This document shows positions 14,101 to 25,077 of a stretch of DNA of 64,000 bases, in pieces. The notes beneath the pieces were generated by a model. The model was not told the DNA's origin. It was given only the letters and a program-made list of their open reading frames with translations, and searched no databases. Within the stretch, counting starts at the first letter, position 1, and each line of letters opens with the position of its first letter. The DNA comes from Strongyloides papillosus (lineage: Eukaryota > Nematoda > Chromadorea > Rhabditida > Strongyloididae), in assembly GCA_005656395.1 (NCBI GenBank), contig SRSI01000078.1, positions 1,798,001-1,862,000 on the forward strand, written 5' to 3'. The position numbers were made by a program, and so were the translations under genes.

Positions 14101-17100
14101 CTATGATTGGCCTAGGAGCAAAATTCCCTACAAATATAGTTCATTTTTTTAGAAATATAGTTTTATTGTACTTACATTTATTGATGACAAAAAATTCATC
14201 GAAAACTGAGATTTATAAATATCTTATATCAGTTATAAAATTAATGAGTCTCAGAACGCAAGTTGATTACTACAATACCATGGAATTTACATATATATTT
14301 GATTGTTTTGTTCGTTACTATATAACAATTGGTTTAAATGACTTTTCTTTTGATGATGAATTCCAAAAAGAAATTTTTAATATCTATCTAGACAAAGCAT
14401 CTGATAGTAAAAAAAAAATTGAAAGTTCAATGTTTGGTTTCATGAAAACTTATGAATTACCGCCATTTTATACAAAAACTCCTAATTGTGATATTTCCGA
14501 GTTTATCTTATTATCAATATATACGAGGTGTTCTCAAGAATGGCAAGATCTGTTTTTTGAATACATCTCGAAAGGGAAATCACCAGAAAGTGCTATATCA
14601 AAGGTTAAAAGTAGACTTAAGGTTGATATAACATTATTTCATCTATCTATTATACAATGGCTACAAATGGCTGTTGAGAAATCAGATGAAAATTTTATTT
14701 ATCCTTGGATATTGCAAACATTATTATATCAAATATTTGAATATCAGAAATTTTTTATTATCTTATCTAAGAATGTTTTCGTAGCACAATTATACAGAAA
14801 TCTTACAGAATTAGTTTTACCAAAAATCATCAAAAATACAGATGATAAAAAGTTAAAATGCCAATATGAATTATATTTACAATCATTTTTAGAAAAGAAA
14901 TTTATTGTAAGAGGGGAGTATTCGGACTTACATCTTGTTAATATATGGAAATTGAATGATAAATCACAATCAATTATGACAAATATTGATTTGAAAGATT
15001 ATTTTGACGAAACATCAAGTATGTTTGATTATTCTTTAAAACGTTTCGAGCTAAATTACCAAAATAGACAAGTAAAAGGAAATGAACCAAAATGGTTAAA
15101 ATTTAAAAATAATTGGATTGGATTATTTAATCAATATAATAATTATGATGCGTCTCACCTAGTAGTGGATTTCTCAATCTTACAATTTCGTACATCCCTT
15201 CCTACATATACATTTATTGGCTCTGAAAAACAAGAAAATTATGTTATGGCAAACAATACAATGTTTAATTCATCTTTTAACAAATTAAAGAATCATGTTC
15301 ATGAATACTTTAGTAATAAGGAAAAAATTGAAGAGCTACTTATAAAGTATAAAACTTTAATTCCACAAAGGATGCAACTTACAAGTCAAAGTGTTCAAGG
15401 ATTATTATATTGTAAAAAACAACCATTTAAAAAATGTGATCGTCCTGTTAATGTAACAATAGTTGTTAGTACTCACAAAGATGTTTCAAATATTTTTTCA
15501 CAAATTAACCAAATACGCAGTCAAAAAACTTCTGAGATAAATTGTATGAAATCAAAACTTTTTAATGATATTGCTATGAATTATGCTCAGTTAAATGATT
15601 TTGTTTTACATATTTATCAAACAATTAATAGATTTAAAATATTTAACAATAGTGATCCTTTGTGTGACAATTTACGTTACATAGGGCAAAATATTTTTGA
15701 AAGAGTAATGTGTGATACGTTGGCTGAAGAAATGTTGTTCGAGTTATTTAATCAATTTGTTTCTGATGCAATTAAATATTCTGCTGAAATTATATGCACT
15801 GATGATAGAGGAAAACAAAGATTCCAGGAACAACTTTTATTTTTTATTTTTGGTGGTTCAGGATTACTTAATCATGTTTTACATAAAATATTTCAACCTG
15901 GAATGTTTAATAATCAAAGTATTACGACTACGTATCAAACAATATGCGAACAATTAAATACATTTGGAAAGGCATATGATGCTAGACAATGCTTGTTAAG
16001 ATTTAGTGAAATTTTATCAAAAGAATCAGAGGAGACATTGTATAATCTTATTCCAGTAATTGTTAAATTCGCAAGAAAATGTAAAAATTGTGGAGAAGGA
16101 ACGGAAGAGCATAGTCTTTTAATTTTATTCTCTGATCATCTCGCAATAATAGTTAGAAGAACACTCCCAGGGTCAATATCAGCTATTATTAAAGACCTGG
16201 TAAACTCGAGTGATGAAATAATTTTCCCGGATTCTTTGGGAATTGCTTTATACGAAAAATTGAATATTCCTAATGTACTTATAAATAGAGATATCAGTAC
16301 AGTTGATACATCAATAATAAATGAGTTAACGACTTTAGATATATTGAATCATATCAAATATACGTGTCAGAAAAAAAGATTATATCATAAAGAAAAATTT
16401 TTTGGTATTTTAAAGAAAAATATTTGCATGATCAGTGATATAATTAGATTTTTAACCATTATTATGGGACATCACTACATTAGAAATCCGTTATATATTT
16501 CAAAAGTTGGTGAGAAAATGCTATATCTTTTAAATGAAACATGGGATTTTTTGCTATTTCCAGTAGATAGTGATAATAGGGACATTTTAGTATGGGAGGT
16601 AAATGAACAACAATTTGGAAATTTTGTAGTTGATGTTTTTGAAAAAGCAATATCAGATGTTACATACTTCTCATTTGTTTGTGGAAAACATAATAATAAT
16701 TCTGATATTATAAAGAATATTGTTGAAGTTACATTTCCCAAAATTTCTAAAATGAGTCATGGAATACAACAAAGGCATATAACGAGTGTCTTAAGATTAG
16801 CTTTTCGTCAATTAAGGTGGGAACAGTACAAACCATCCATAGAAAATTATTCAATATTTCAAAATATGATATACAATAATGATCATGAGATTAGTGGCAT
16901 TATTGGTGACATATCAGTTAAAATTAATTGGACATATGTATGTGATGATTCCAATTGTATGGTTAGTGTATTTAAATTATTTTACTCTCTTTCAATCTAT
17001 CCTTTGTCAAGTAATGATATTTTTTCCTCCTTTATAAGGTCAATGAGATGCTTGTTAAATCTTCCAAACTGGTATGAATTAACTTCAAAACAGTTTGAAG

Positions 17101-18386
17101 ATATAAGTGAAACTATTTTTAACAATGCTTCAATTGAAAGGTATCGCAACTTTTTTGATAAATCAGATACTGTTTTATATCCCGAATTGTTAGATATCTT
17201 AAAGAAAATATCTCAAATAGAAGTTACGAATGATTTAGAGGAGAGATCACAAACAGAGTTTGAAGAAAGAGTTAAGAAAATTTCTATATATGTTAAGATA
17301 ATGAACAAACTTATATTTTCTCGTAAAAAATCAGAAGGTTATATTGTTGAAAAGGAATATATTACATTATTTGATAATGCTAGTTCGTGGTTAAGAAAAG
17401 TTTATGAACACAATAACCACTCATGCTACTATGGATTAGTTGCAACAAATTTGATTGACTTATCTTCAGTTCAAAATGAGGATATATTAAAGCGGGTTTT
17501 AAAGAGTGTCAATGATTATATTTTAAATTATAAGGAAATTAAAACAAAACCAATACTTCCTGGTTTCCAACAAATTTTAATTACCTATCATTCATCTATT
17601 TCTTTAAGATATGAGATGACTTTAATTAATGAATTGTTCAAACGTGAATATCTGCAAAAAGATATTTATCTATTTCCAGAATGTGATATATACTTTGTTG
17701 TAGACGATTCAATATTGTCACATATTTTGCAAAATTTTGGTTCATATAACGAGTATACAAACATTGAATGGATTTTAGGTTCAATATTAGATGGGTTAAT
17801 TGATAGACAAACTTCAAATGAAAAACATTCAGAATTTTTTATGTCATTAGAAAACTATTGCTTACGGTGTTTAAAATTAAACGCGGAGATAACAATTGAA
17901 TTTTGTGTTATTATTTATTATTATTTACAAAATTTAACTATTCATCTTCAATCAGTTGATGTAAAATCAAGAAGATTAACACATTTAAAATCAACCATCA
18001 ATCTTTTAGAACAATTTGAAAACAAATTTTCATCAAATTATATTATTTCGAGTTTTAGTAATATGTTTAAGAAATTTGTATCAACAGGTGCTGAAAATCA
18101 ATTTCCAATATCTACGTTTATCAAAGGTGTCATATTATTTATTAAAAATCAGAAATTAAAAAATGATGTACGATTGAAAACTTCTGATAAAATATATAAA
18201 TCAAGGTATACTGATTTTCAAATATTATTAAAATCAAGTCCAATAACATATAAGAATAAAACATTGGATGGTAATACATTTAAAGAATATTTTACAGAAG
18301 AGAAAACCCTTTTTGATGCTCCAAAATTTTACATTACTTACTACAATAAAATTGCAGAATTTTTGCCGCCAAATTTCAATAAATAG
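11153..18386 (+). CDS. epg-5: EPG-5 homologue, autophagosome-lysosome tethering protein
   Basis: Three exons (11153-11300, 11349-11408, 11452-18386) give 2,380 residues, close to the length of vertebrate EPG5 (about 2,580). EPG-5 is a Rab7 effector that binds LC3/LGG-1 and SNARE complexes so that autophagosomes fuse with late endosomes and lysosomes; in C. elegans its loss leaves P-granule aggregates undegraded. Recognition rests on collinear family landmarks: a basic low-complexity N-terminus, then LYPQL; an acidic stretch with FLVVNED before the NINDLIGCHQ helix; the FSKTGSEMI helix; and a segment around ESAISKVKSRLKVDI followed by a Trp/Gln-rich helix, all in EPG5 order. The rest is alpha-helical solenoid with no catalytic motif and no membrane segment. 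The last exon is 6.9 kb without an intron, unlike its intron-rich neighbours. A poly(A) signal AATAAA lies at 18421-18426. The assignment is by remembered family similarity, not by a search. Confidence 0.83.
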
Positions 18387-20092
18387 TTTATTTATTATTG
18401 TTTTAAATTTTAAATATATGAATAAATATTTTTATTAATCAAAGAGTATATTTTTTACTTTTTTATTGAAAAAATGACGGAATTTCAACTTACCGAGTAA
18501 TATTGCTGCAGTTAAAGTGAATCTGATTAATATAAATAGTTAATTTTTATTGGTTTATTATTTTTTTAAATATCGAGGGATTTTTCAAACTTATAATAAA
18601 ATTTCCATAGTCATCTTTAAAATCATTGAGATATAATTTATGATAAAATTCCCTACATATTTTGTTTGAAGAATCAGGTGTAATTTTGGTTTTAAATGTC
18701 TAAATAAATATTTCAGAATTGAAAGATATTTTGAAATTTGGAGTATGCCGTCATCATTTTCTGTAAAGTTATGTTTTTTGTACACATATTTTAAGACAAT
18801 TATACCAAATATAGTTTAATATTCAAATTAGATTTAAACGCATTTCCGTTATTGCTATTATGATACATAGTACAAGATTGATTGTAATAAATATATATAT
18901 TATATATAAGCATGAATTTTTAAAGTAACATAGGATTAAACCACTACTGTTTATTAAATTATCTAAATATGTTATTTTATTATATTATTCTAGTTTTTAT
19001 ATATAATAAATTTAATTTTTTAATCATTACAATTATATTTCGAAGAACCAGTAAAAGCATTTTCTAATGTTATACATCTTTAGAATGTATTGAGTATAGT
19101 AGTACAAAAATCAAACGGTATTTGTAAAAGGCACTAATACAATCAAGGCACTTGTTTTGTATAGAAAACATATAATTTATATAATTTTTTCTACTATTTA
19201 ATTGTAAATGTGCTATTATATGTATTGAATTTTTCAGCAAAATTACTAAACATTTCATAAAAGTTAAAATTTTATTTCATTCTTCTGTGTTAAAAATGAT
19301 ATTAACTTAAACAATAACACTATAATATGGTGTAAACATAATATGGAAGAAAAAAGTAGACATCAATTGAGTTAAAATTTTGATGCTTTGTTACCATTTT
19401 TTATTTATAGTATTACAGTTATTTTTTGTTATATAAATTATTTAATAGATCGATGAAATATATAAAGCAGTTTGATTCGTAACAACTAAATTAGTCAGCA
19501 ATAATATCACTATACAAAATTGAAATTTCCATCTTTATTGTAAAAAATAATTCATAATTTAACATTTTAAGTTTATAAATTTCTATATTTTTTACATATA
19601 TTCGAATTAAAAAATATGAAGACATGTTAAATAAAGAGCAATATATCTATTTAAAAAAAACTTGTGAGGTTTAAAAATTTGTATATTTTAAGAAAAATTG
19701 GTTTTAACGATAAATTCCGAAGTATTGTACCATTAATGAAATGTTTGATTATGAAATAAAAAATTTATTTAATAACAAAATTGATCGATTAATGATTTAA
19801 ATAATTTGTCATAACTTTTTTATTACAATCTTGCAAAATTAAAAAATTTATGAGTATATCTTTAAAATCATCTTATTGATAAAAATATATTATATAAAAT
19901 AAACTATTTAACATTATACAAAACGCAATTTTAAAATTTTCTTAATTTCATCAAATTATTATAAAGTTTATTGTAAAAATTATAGCATCTTTACTAACTT
20001 AATTTTAATGAATTACAATATTTAAATTAATATCATATAACAACCACATTTTTTCTATAATTTTATTAGTTACTTTTGCCTACTATAAAACA
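18387..20092. other. Intergenic region downstream of epg-5
   Basis: It starts with the epg-5 3' UTR and poly(A) signal. The rest is AT-rich, with a short (AT)n tract near 18890-18908 and no coding or RNA signal I can support. Confidence 0.5.
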
Positions 20093-20837
20093 ATGAAAAT
20101 AACAAAAAAGTGCTAACTTATTATTATCTAACAAAGAGTTTAATCAACCTTTCCCATTCTGTCTTGATAATGAAAATATTGTTGATGGAGAAGAAATTGA
20201 AAGGGTAAGTTATTAAAAAAAACTTTTTTATTGCTTTATTTTTTAGCATCGGCAAAAGGAATGACTAAAGGGAAGGAAATGAGCTATCCAACTGTAAGGA
20301 CAAATCACCAATAAGAAAATTTTATGCAGAAGAAACAGATCAGGAGAATATTAAAGTTCTTAAATCTTTTGATAAAAATAAATTTTAAATCGACGGGATG
20401 ATGATAGTAGAATCCAGTTTGGTGCCGAAATGTATCAATCTATAAGATTCCACTTAACAAACATAATGAAAAAAAAATTTATTGAATTGAAAAAAAAAGA
20501 TTAAAAACTACTTACGAAGAGGAAAACATTTGTTTTATATCGAAATGAGTTAAAATGGATAGTATATTTAAATAAGAAAATGGAATTTTCCAAAAATGAT
20601 AAAATTATAACACTTGTCTATCATTCAGATACCATGATATGGAAAATCAAAAAGGCACTAATTCCAGAGATAAAAAACTTCAAAAAGTTAATAAAGAAAA
20701 AGAGCAGATTCGATGAAAAATTGTTAACTAGACATTCATCTTTAATTGTTGATCCATGGGACAAAATTTTAATGGCGAATAGATTCCAGGGAGTAATATC
20801 ATCTACTAATATTCAATACATTAGCTTATTTCACTAG
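20093..20837 (+). pseudogene. Decayed coding relic, origin unknown
   Basis: Scattered protein-like stretches on the plus strand are broken by stops and frame changes. One segment near 20140-20210 reads NQPFPFCLDNENIVDGEEIER and ends at a donor-like GTAAGT. A possible 50-bp intron leads to TTTTTTAG, and the frame then breaks after HRQKE. Another piece around 20320-20387 contains EETDQENIKVLKSFDKNKF, and a last open stretch at 20580-20837 (85 aa) contains SLIVDPWDKILMANRF. No single intact model can be made. I do not recognise the family. The retained splice-like sites suggest the remains of an intron-containing gene rather than a retrocopy. It sits next to a dead mariner element in a gene-poor gap. 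The 85-aa stretch could be a chance ORF or a real small exon. Confidence 0.3.
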
Positions 20838-21079
20838 TTCATGAAAACCATACTTGTATTTTTAAATTCATATCATTATCACATTATAAAGGTCTTTAAA
20901 TATATATTTGAGTTAATTTTTTTGTTCATTAGTCGAAACAATATTTTTAATCCTTGGAAAAAAATTTTAAAACTTTATATTGTTTAAATCCTAGATTGTT
21001 AATGTTTCTTTTAAATTTCAACTTTATTATAGTTAATTCACATTTTTCAAAATGTTAATAAATCAAATACGTAGTCATA

Positions 21080-21103
21080 TTAGGTGGTCGCATAAGTTGT
21101 ATC
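21080..21103 (+). repeat. Left terminal inverted repeat of mariner relic
   Basis: Starts TTAGGTGGTCGCATAAG and continues to a T-run. It matches the right end in inverted orientation with about two mismatches over 24 bases. The TA dinucleotide just outside is the expected target-site duplication. Confidence 0.85.
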
Positions 21104-21938
21104 ATTTTTTTCAATGTCACTTTATATCGTCAAAAAATATGATTACAATTGATGTAGTATTAAGCTACTATAATAATTAGATAGCACCATTTCTTAACTT
21201 TCTAATCTCCAAAATTAGATTTTGTATGCTATATATGCTACATTTCTTTTGATAAAACTTGGATGTAGTCAGAAGACATTTTTGATATTGTAAGTTCAAC
21301 TAACTTCAACTAAGATATAACACAGCCTAAGTTCCTAAAAATTTATGTAAAGAGTTAAGAAAAAGTGTAGTAGATTTTAGAACAATGAGAAGATTGTTCT
21401 TAAAGTTCCGGAACAAAAAAATGAATCCTGAAGATGAAGCATGTATTTGTAGGCCTTCTACCTCTAATGGAACTTTTTTGAAATTTCATCACATCAAACT
21501 ACTTTTAAATACCTCTATTTTAAAATTTTATCATAAATAAACAAGAGAATTTAAAATAAATGGCAAAATTTTAAAAATGACGAAAAGATTGTTTCTTAAT
21601 ATGACGACATATGACATTGAAGACTAGAAAAATTCTAGATGAGAAAAGGTGTAAAAATCTTTCTCATTTAACATACTCTCCAGATGTGTCTCTATCTAAT
21701 TAATACCTGCTTTTTTCTTTGTATTACTTCTTGGATGGTAGAAGCTTCAGTAAAGTTTATGGAGTAAATGTTGATTTTTAAACGCTTTCTTCAAAAAGAT
21801 TAGAAAATTATTTACATCTGAAATCGATAAGGTGGCTACTAAATGGAGACAAGTTGTAGATAATAACGAATAGTATATTGTAAATTAGCTAATTGTCTTA
21901 TTAAAATTTTAGCGTTCTAGAATTTCAGTAAAAAAAAC

Positions 21939-21962
21939 GATACAACTTATGGGACAACCTAA
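21939..21962 (-). repeat. Right terminal inverted repeat of mariner relic
   Basis: Read on the minus strand it begins TTAGGTTGTCCCATAAG, the usual form of this TIR, and is followed outward by TA. It pairs with 21080-21103. Confidence 0.85.
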
Positions 21963-21964
21963 TA

Positions 21965-23213
21965 CATTCAAAAAGCAGGATAATTTTAATATCTTAAAGT
22001 AGAATTTAAAGAAATGCACTACGTGTGCAGAAAATGATGGTATATTTAAATTTTAAAATTTCTAGTGCAAAAATATCAATAGGTATTTAGAAAAATAATA
22101 TAAATTATTTCTTTAATGCTTACATTATATTGTAGATCAAATTTAATTTTAATAATATTTAAAATTGGTAAATTAATACCTTTACTGAGTTAGTTTAACG
22201 GGTAAAAAAGAAACTATAATAATACAATGATAAATTTAAACATATATAAATAATTTGTACACTTACCCCAGTGTTCTCCTGGGTCTCCGACTAAAACAAC
22301 TGTCGGTAAGTATAATTTCCACTTTTTATATATTATTATTTTGATGACAATATAATTTCATCACTATCAGACAAATAATTTTTTAATATTATTAAATAAT
22401 TAACTTTTACTTTAAAATTTTGATTTATAAAAAATTTGTTCTTTAATATTTGTGACTACTTTTCAACTTAAGAATATTTAAGTTGTAAAAATTCAACACT
22501 TTTAGTTTAATTTGAGATATAATTTGTAAAAGTTATCTAATTTTTAGATACTCCTTTAATCCTTATATAAAAAGAACAGGTAAAAATGCTTGCAAACCAA
22601 GAAAATATTCTAAATGACGAAAAATGTTTCTCTCCTATAATTAATATCTTTTGGAATTTACTGTTTTTGTCAAATTATTGATATTTATTTATGAGTACTT
22701 AATTTTTATGTGTGAATCATAAAAAATTATATTCTCTTTGCTCTTTAATCTTTAAAGTTTTGAAAGAAAAATTTATATTTATAAAAAATATTATGTATTT
22801 TAATAATATGAATTATTGCAAGGAAAAATGAAATATCTATTAAGAATAATAAAATAATTTCTTAAAATTTGAATGGTAATGAGTATTTTAATTAAAACTA
22901 TTGAATGACGAGCAAAACTTTGTCTGTTTTCTTATACATTAAAATGGCACTATGATACAAACAATGGCACTATAAAAAATTTAAATTATGTATACATCGA
23001 TATCTAAATGAGCTCTTTAGTGAACATCTGTCATTGATTGTATTAGCATTAAAAAAAGCTATTTATAAGTTCTGCTTATCCAAAATAAATACTACTATAT
23101 TTTACTTATTGTAAATTAGAAGGTTTCTTTAAATTATATGTGTATTCTCTATATCCAAGTATTATAATATTATAAAAAATTAATAGTATAAAAATATCAA
23201 TATATTTATAATT
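21965..23213. other. Intergenic region
   Basis: Apart from the folded element at 22261-22311, this AT-rich stretch shows no gene. Its last part should contain the promoter of the membrane-protein gene starting at 23214. No TATA or other motif was clear enough to call. Confidence 0.45.
22261..22311. other. 51-nt GC-richer element with nested stems (candidate structured RNA)
   Basis: In strongly AT-rich surroundings, a 7-bp outer stem (22261-22267 with 22305-22311: ACTTACC/GGTAAGT) encloses two hairpins: CCAG...CTGG with a 7-nt loop (22268-22282) and CGAC...GTCG with a 10-nt loop (about 22288-22305, sharing its last pair with the outer stem). The shape resembles a two-armed tRNA-like fold, but no T-loop or clear A/B-box consensus was found, so I do not call a tRNA. 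A short T-run follows at about 22323. Both ends also look like 5' splice donors on opposite strands, which may be incidental. Confidence 0.35.
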
Positions 23214-24928
23214 ATGACTGTTTTTAAACACCTTTATAATATTCAGGTAATTAATTTTACAAATCATAATTTATTGTTTTTTTTTGTTTTAGATATTTGT
23301 AAAATTCTTAGTTTTTGTTACAAACGTATATTTTTTTAAAATATTAGATAAGGAATTGTATGCCTATTTCTACTTTCAAATAGTTTTACTTAAAAAAATT
23401 GTTATGTGTATACATCAAAATTTATCCAGTACAGAAAAAATTCCTTTAAATAGATATTTTAGTAACTATAAAAATTATCTTAATTTAAGGTAACTTATTT
23501 ACTTGTAATAATAATTAATATTTTTTAAGAATTATAATTATATTTATACTAGAATTATCTGTATTATGGTCATGGTGTCTAGTAGCCAAGTTACCAAAAA
23601 ATATTTCGGAAGATAATTATAAATATCTATTTCTTATTTTTTCCTCATCTATATTTATTGAAAAGATTTTCCAAAATTATGGTAAAGTAATTTTTGGTGT
23701 TACACCTAAATGGAGTCAATTTTTAATAAATGACATTTTACTCTTATCTCAACATTTAACAACATTTGTGATTTTATTTTTTAAAATACTAACACCTCAA
23801 TATTCATTATTTACTGGTTATTTATTAGGCTTCCTATTACATTTTTTTATGTTAAAAATATTTCAAGAAATCGTAAAATTAATAAACCAAAATGAGATAC
23901 ATTATGACGAATCAGAACATTGGACAAAAAGTAAACATCATGAAGATAATAACGTTAGAAATATCTTTAAAGATAATAATTCATTATTTTCTATAAAATG
24001 CATAATTACATGTACAAATCAAATTTCTTTATCTGAACAAGCGCTAATTGCTATTATTGAAAAAACTGGGATTTTTTTATCAGATATATTATTCGAACCG
24101 ACAATAAAAATAGGGAAGAAAATTTTAAACACTTCTCATATAAGTTCCGAAAGTAACAACAATAATGGAATTGTAGTTTTTAAAGATGTATTTAAATATT
24201 TTGTATTGCTTGGAATCATTTTAAGTATATTTATTTCCCCTTATTCATATGCTGTAACTAAATTAATTGATAGCGATTTTTTAATATATAATAATGGACA
24301 TCAATTATTAGTTCTTTATATTAATCATTTAATAATTCTATCAATCAACGACATTTTGGAATACTTAAAGTTAAATCTTCTAAAAAGAAATAATGTAAGT
24401 AAATTCTTAAAATTTCTTTTATTTATTTTTTAAGGATACTATGTATAAGAAATTCTTTTATCATATATTCATAATTAGAGTAACTTTATATTATGTTGCA
24501 TTCCTTTATACCAGAAATATAGGTTTATATATTGTTAATATAATTTTAACATTAATTTATATAACAATAAAGTAAGTTTATAATCAAAAAACATTTTGAA
24601 AAATTATAAATTGTAGTTTTTATCAAATATACGCAGTAGAACAAAATTTTTTGATCCCAATATCTACATTTCTACCATCATTGAGTGGTATTGTATTATT
24701 AATTTTTGGATTCTTTGCGACACAACTTTCATTTATGGTAAGTTACTAAATCACAAAAGTAAAATATTTTATTTAAAGATTTTTGCAAAAGCTGATGGAA
24801 TGATAAATAGTTTAACTCATGTGTCTATCGGCGGAGTAATATTTATTGTAATAATTTTTCATTTTGTACAAAACGAATTTCCTAAGAATAACCCGATCAT
24901 CTTTTTTCAAGAAAAGCTTCATTATTAG
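23214..24928 (+). CDS. Unidentified multipass membrane protein
   Basis: Six exons (23214-23246, 23293-23489, 23530-24394, 24435-24571, 24617-24737, 24779-24928) join in frame to 500 residues. Introns are 38-46 bp with good GT-AG ends. I do not recognise the family. Seen: about eight to ten hydrophobic segments, in blocks near aa 10-25, 77-100, 110-125, 145-205, 290-345 and 380-480. A hydrophilic region between about aa 215 and 285 is rich in His, Asp, Asn and Lys and would be a loop outside the membrane core. Lys/Asn/Ile/Phe richness partly reflects base composition. There is no clear signal peptide or catalytic motif. It could be a transporter, a lipid-membrane enzyme or a divergent receptor. 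Its 3' end faces the end of the mucin/TSP1 gene only 149 bp away. Start choice: the short first exon opens with the only ATG that keeps the frame through the first intron. Confidence 0.7.
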
Positions 24929-25077
24929 CAATTTATTTTTATGCTACATAATTTATTTGAAAGTTGAAAATTAAAAAGATTTTTTTGCGTTATTATTTGT
25001 CTTTTATAATGTGAAGTACTTTACAGAATCAAAAGAAAATTTTTTATATTATTGCATATGATATTTGCTCAAACTAA

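Larger units (their letters stand above)
21080..21962 (+). mobile_element. Internally deleted, inactive mariner-type element
   Basis: Two near-identical terminal inverted repeats, each flanked by TA (21078-21079 and 21963-21964), enclose 883 bp. The TIRs begin TTAGGT and share ATAAGTTGTATC. A full mariner is about 1.3 kb, so part is missing. Inside, broken transposase coding survives on the plus strand. Around 21393-21460 it reads FLKFRNKKMNPEDEAC...CRPS, the helix-turn-helix/GRP region of mariner transposases. Around 21670-21740 it reads SPDVSLSN, the counterpart of the SPDLAPSDYH catalytic-region motif, here with a stop codon following the Asn. There is no intact ORF, so the copy cannot encode transposase. 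Confidence 0.85.

Noticed and set aside
18591..19258. Two 62-64-aa minus-strand ORFs
   Set aside because: Rich in Ile/Leu/Lys/Tyr as expected from random AT-rich DNA; no splice or homology support.
22261..22311. Calling the folded element a tRNA or a U1 snRNA (it carries ACTTACC)
   Set aside because: There is no T-loop consensus, D-arm or anticodon arm of normal form, and the U1 body is absent.
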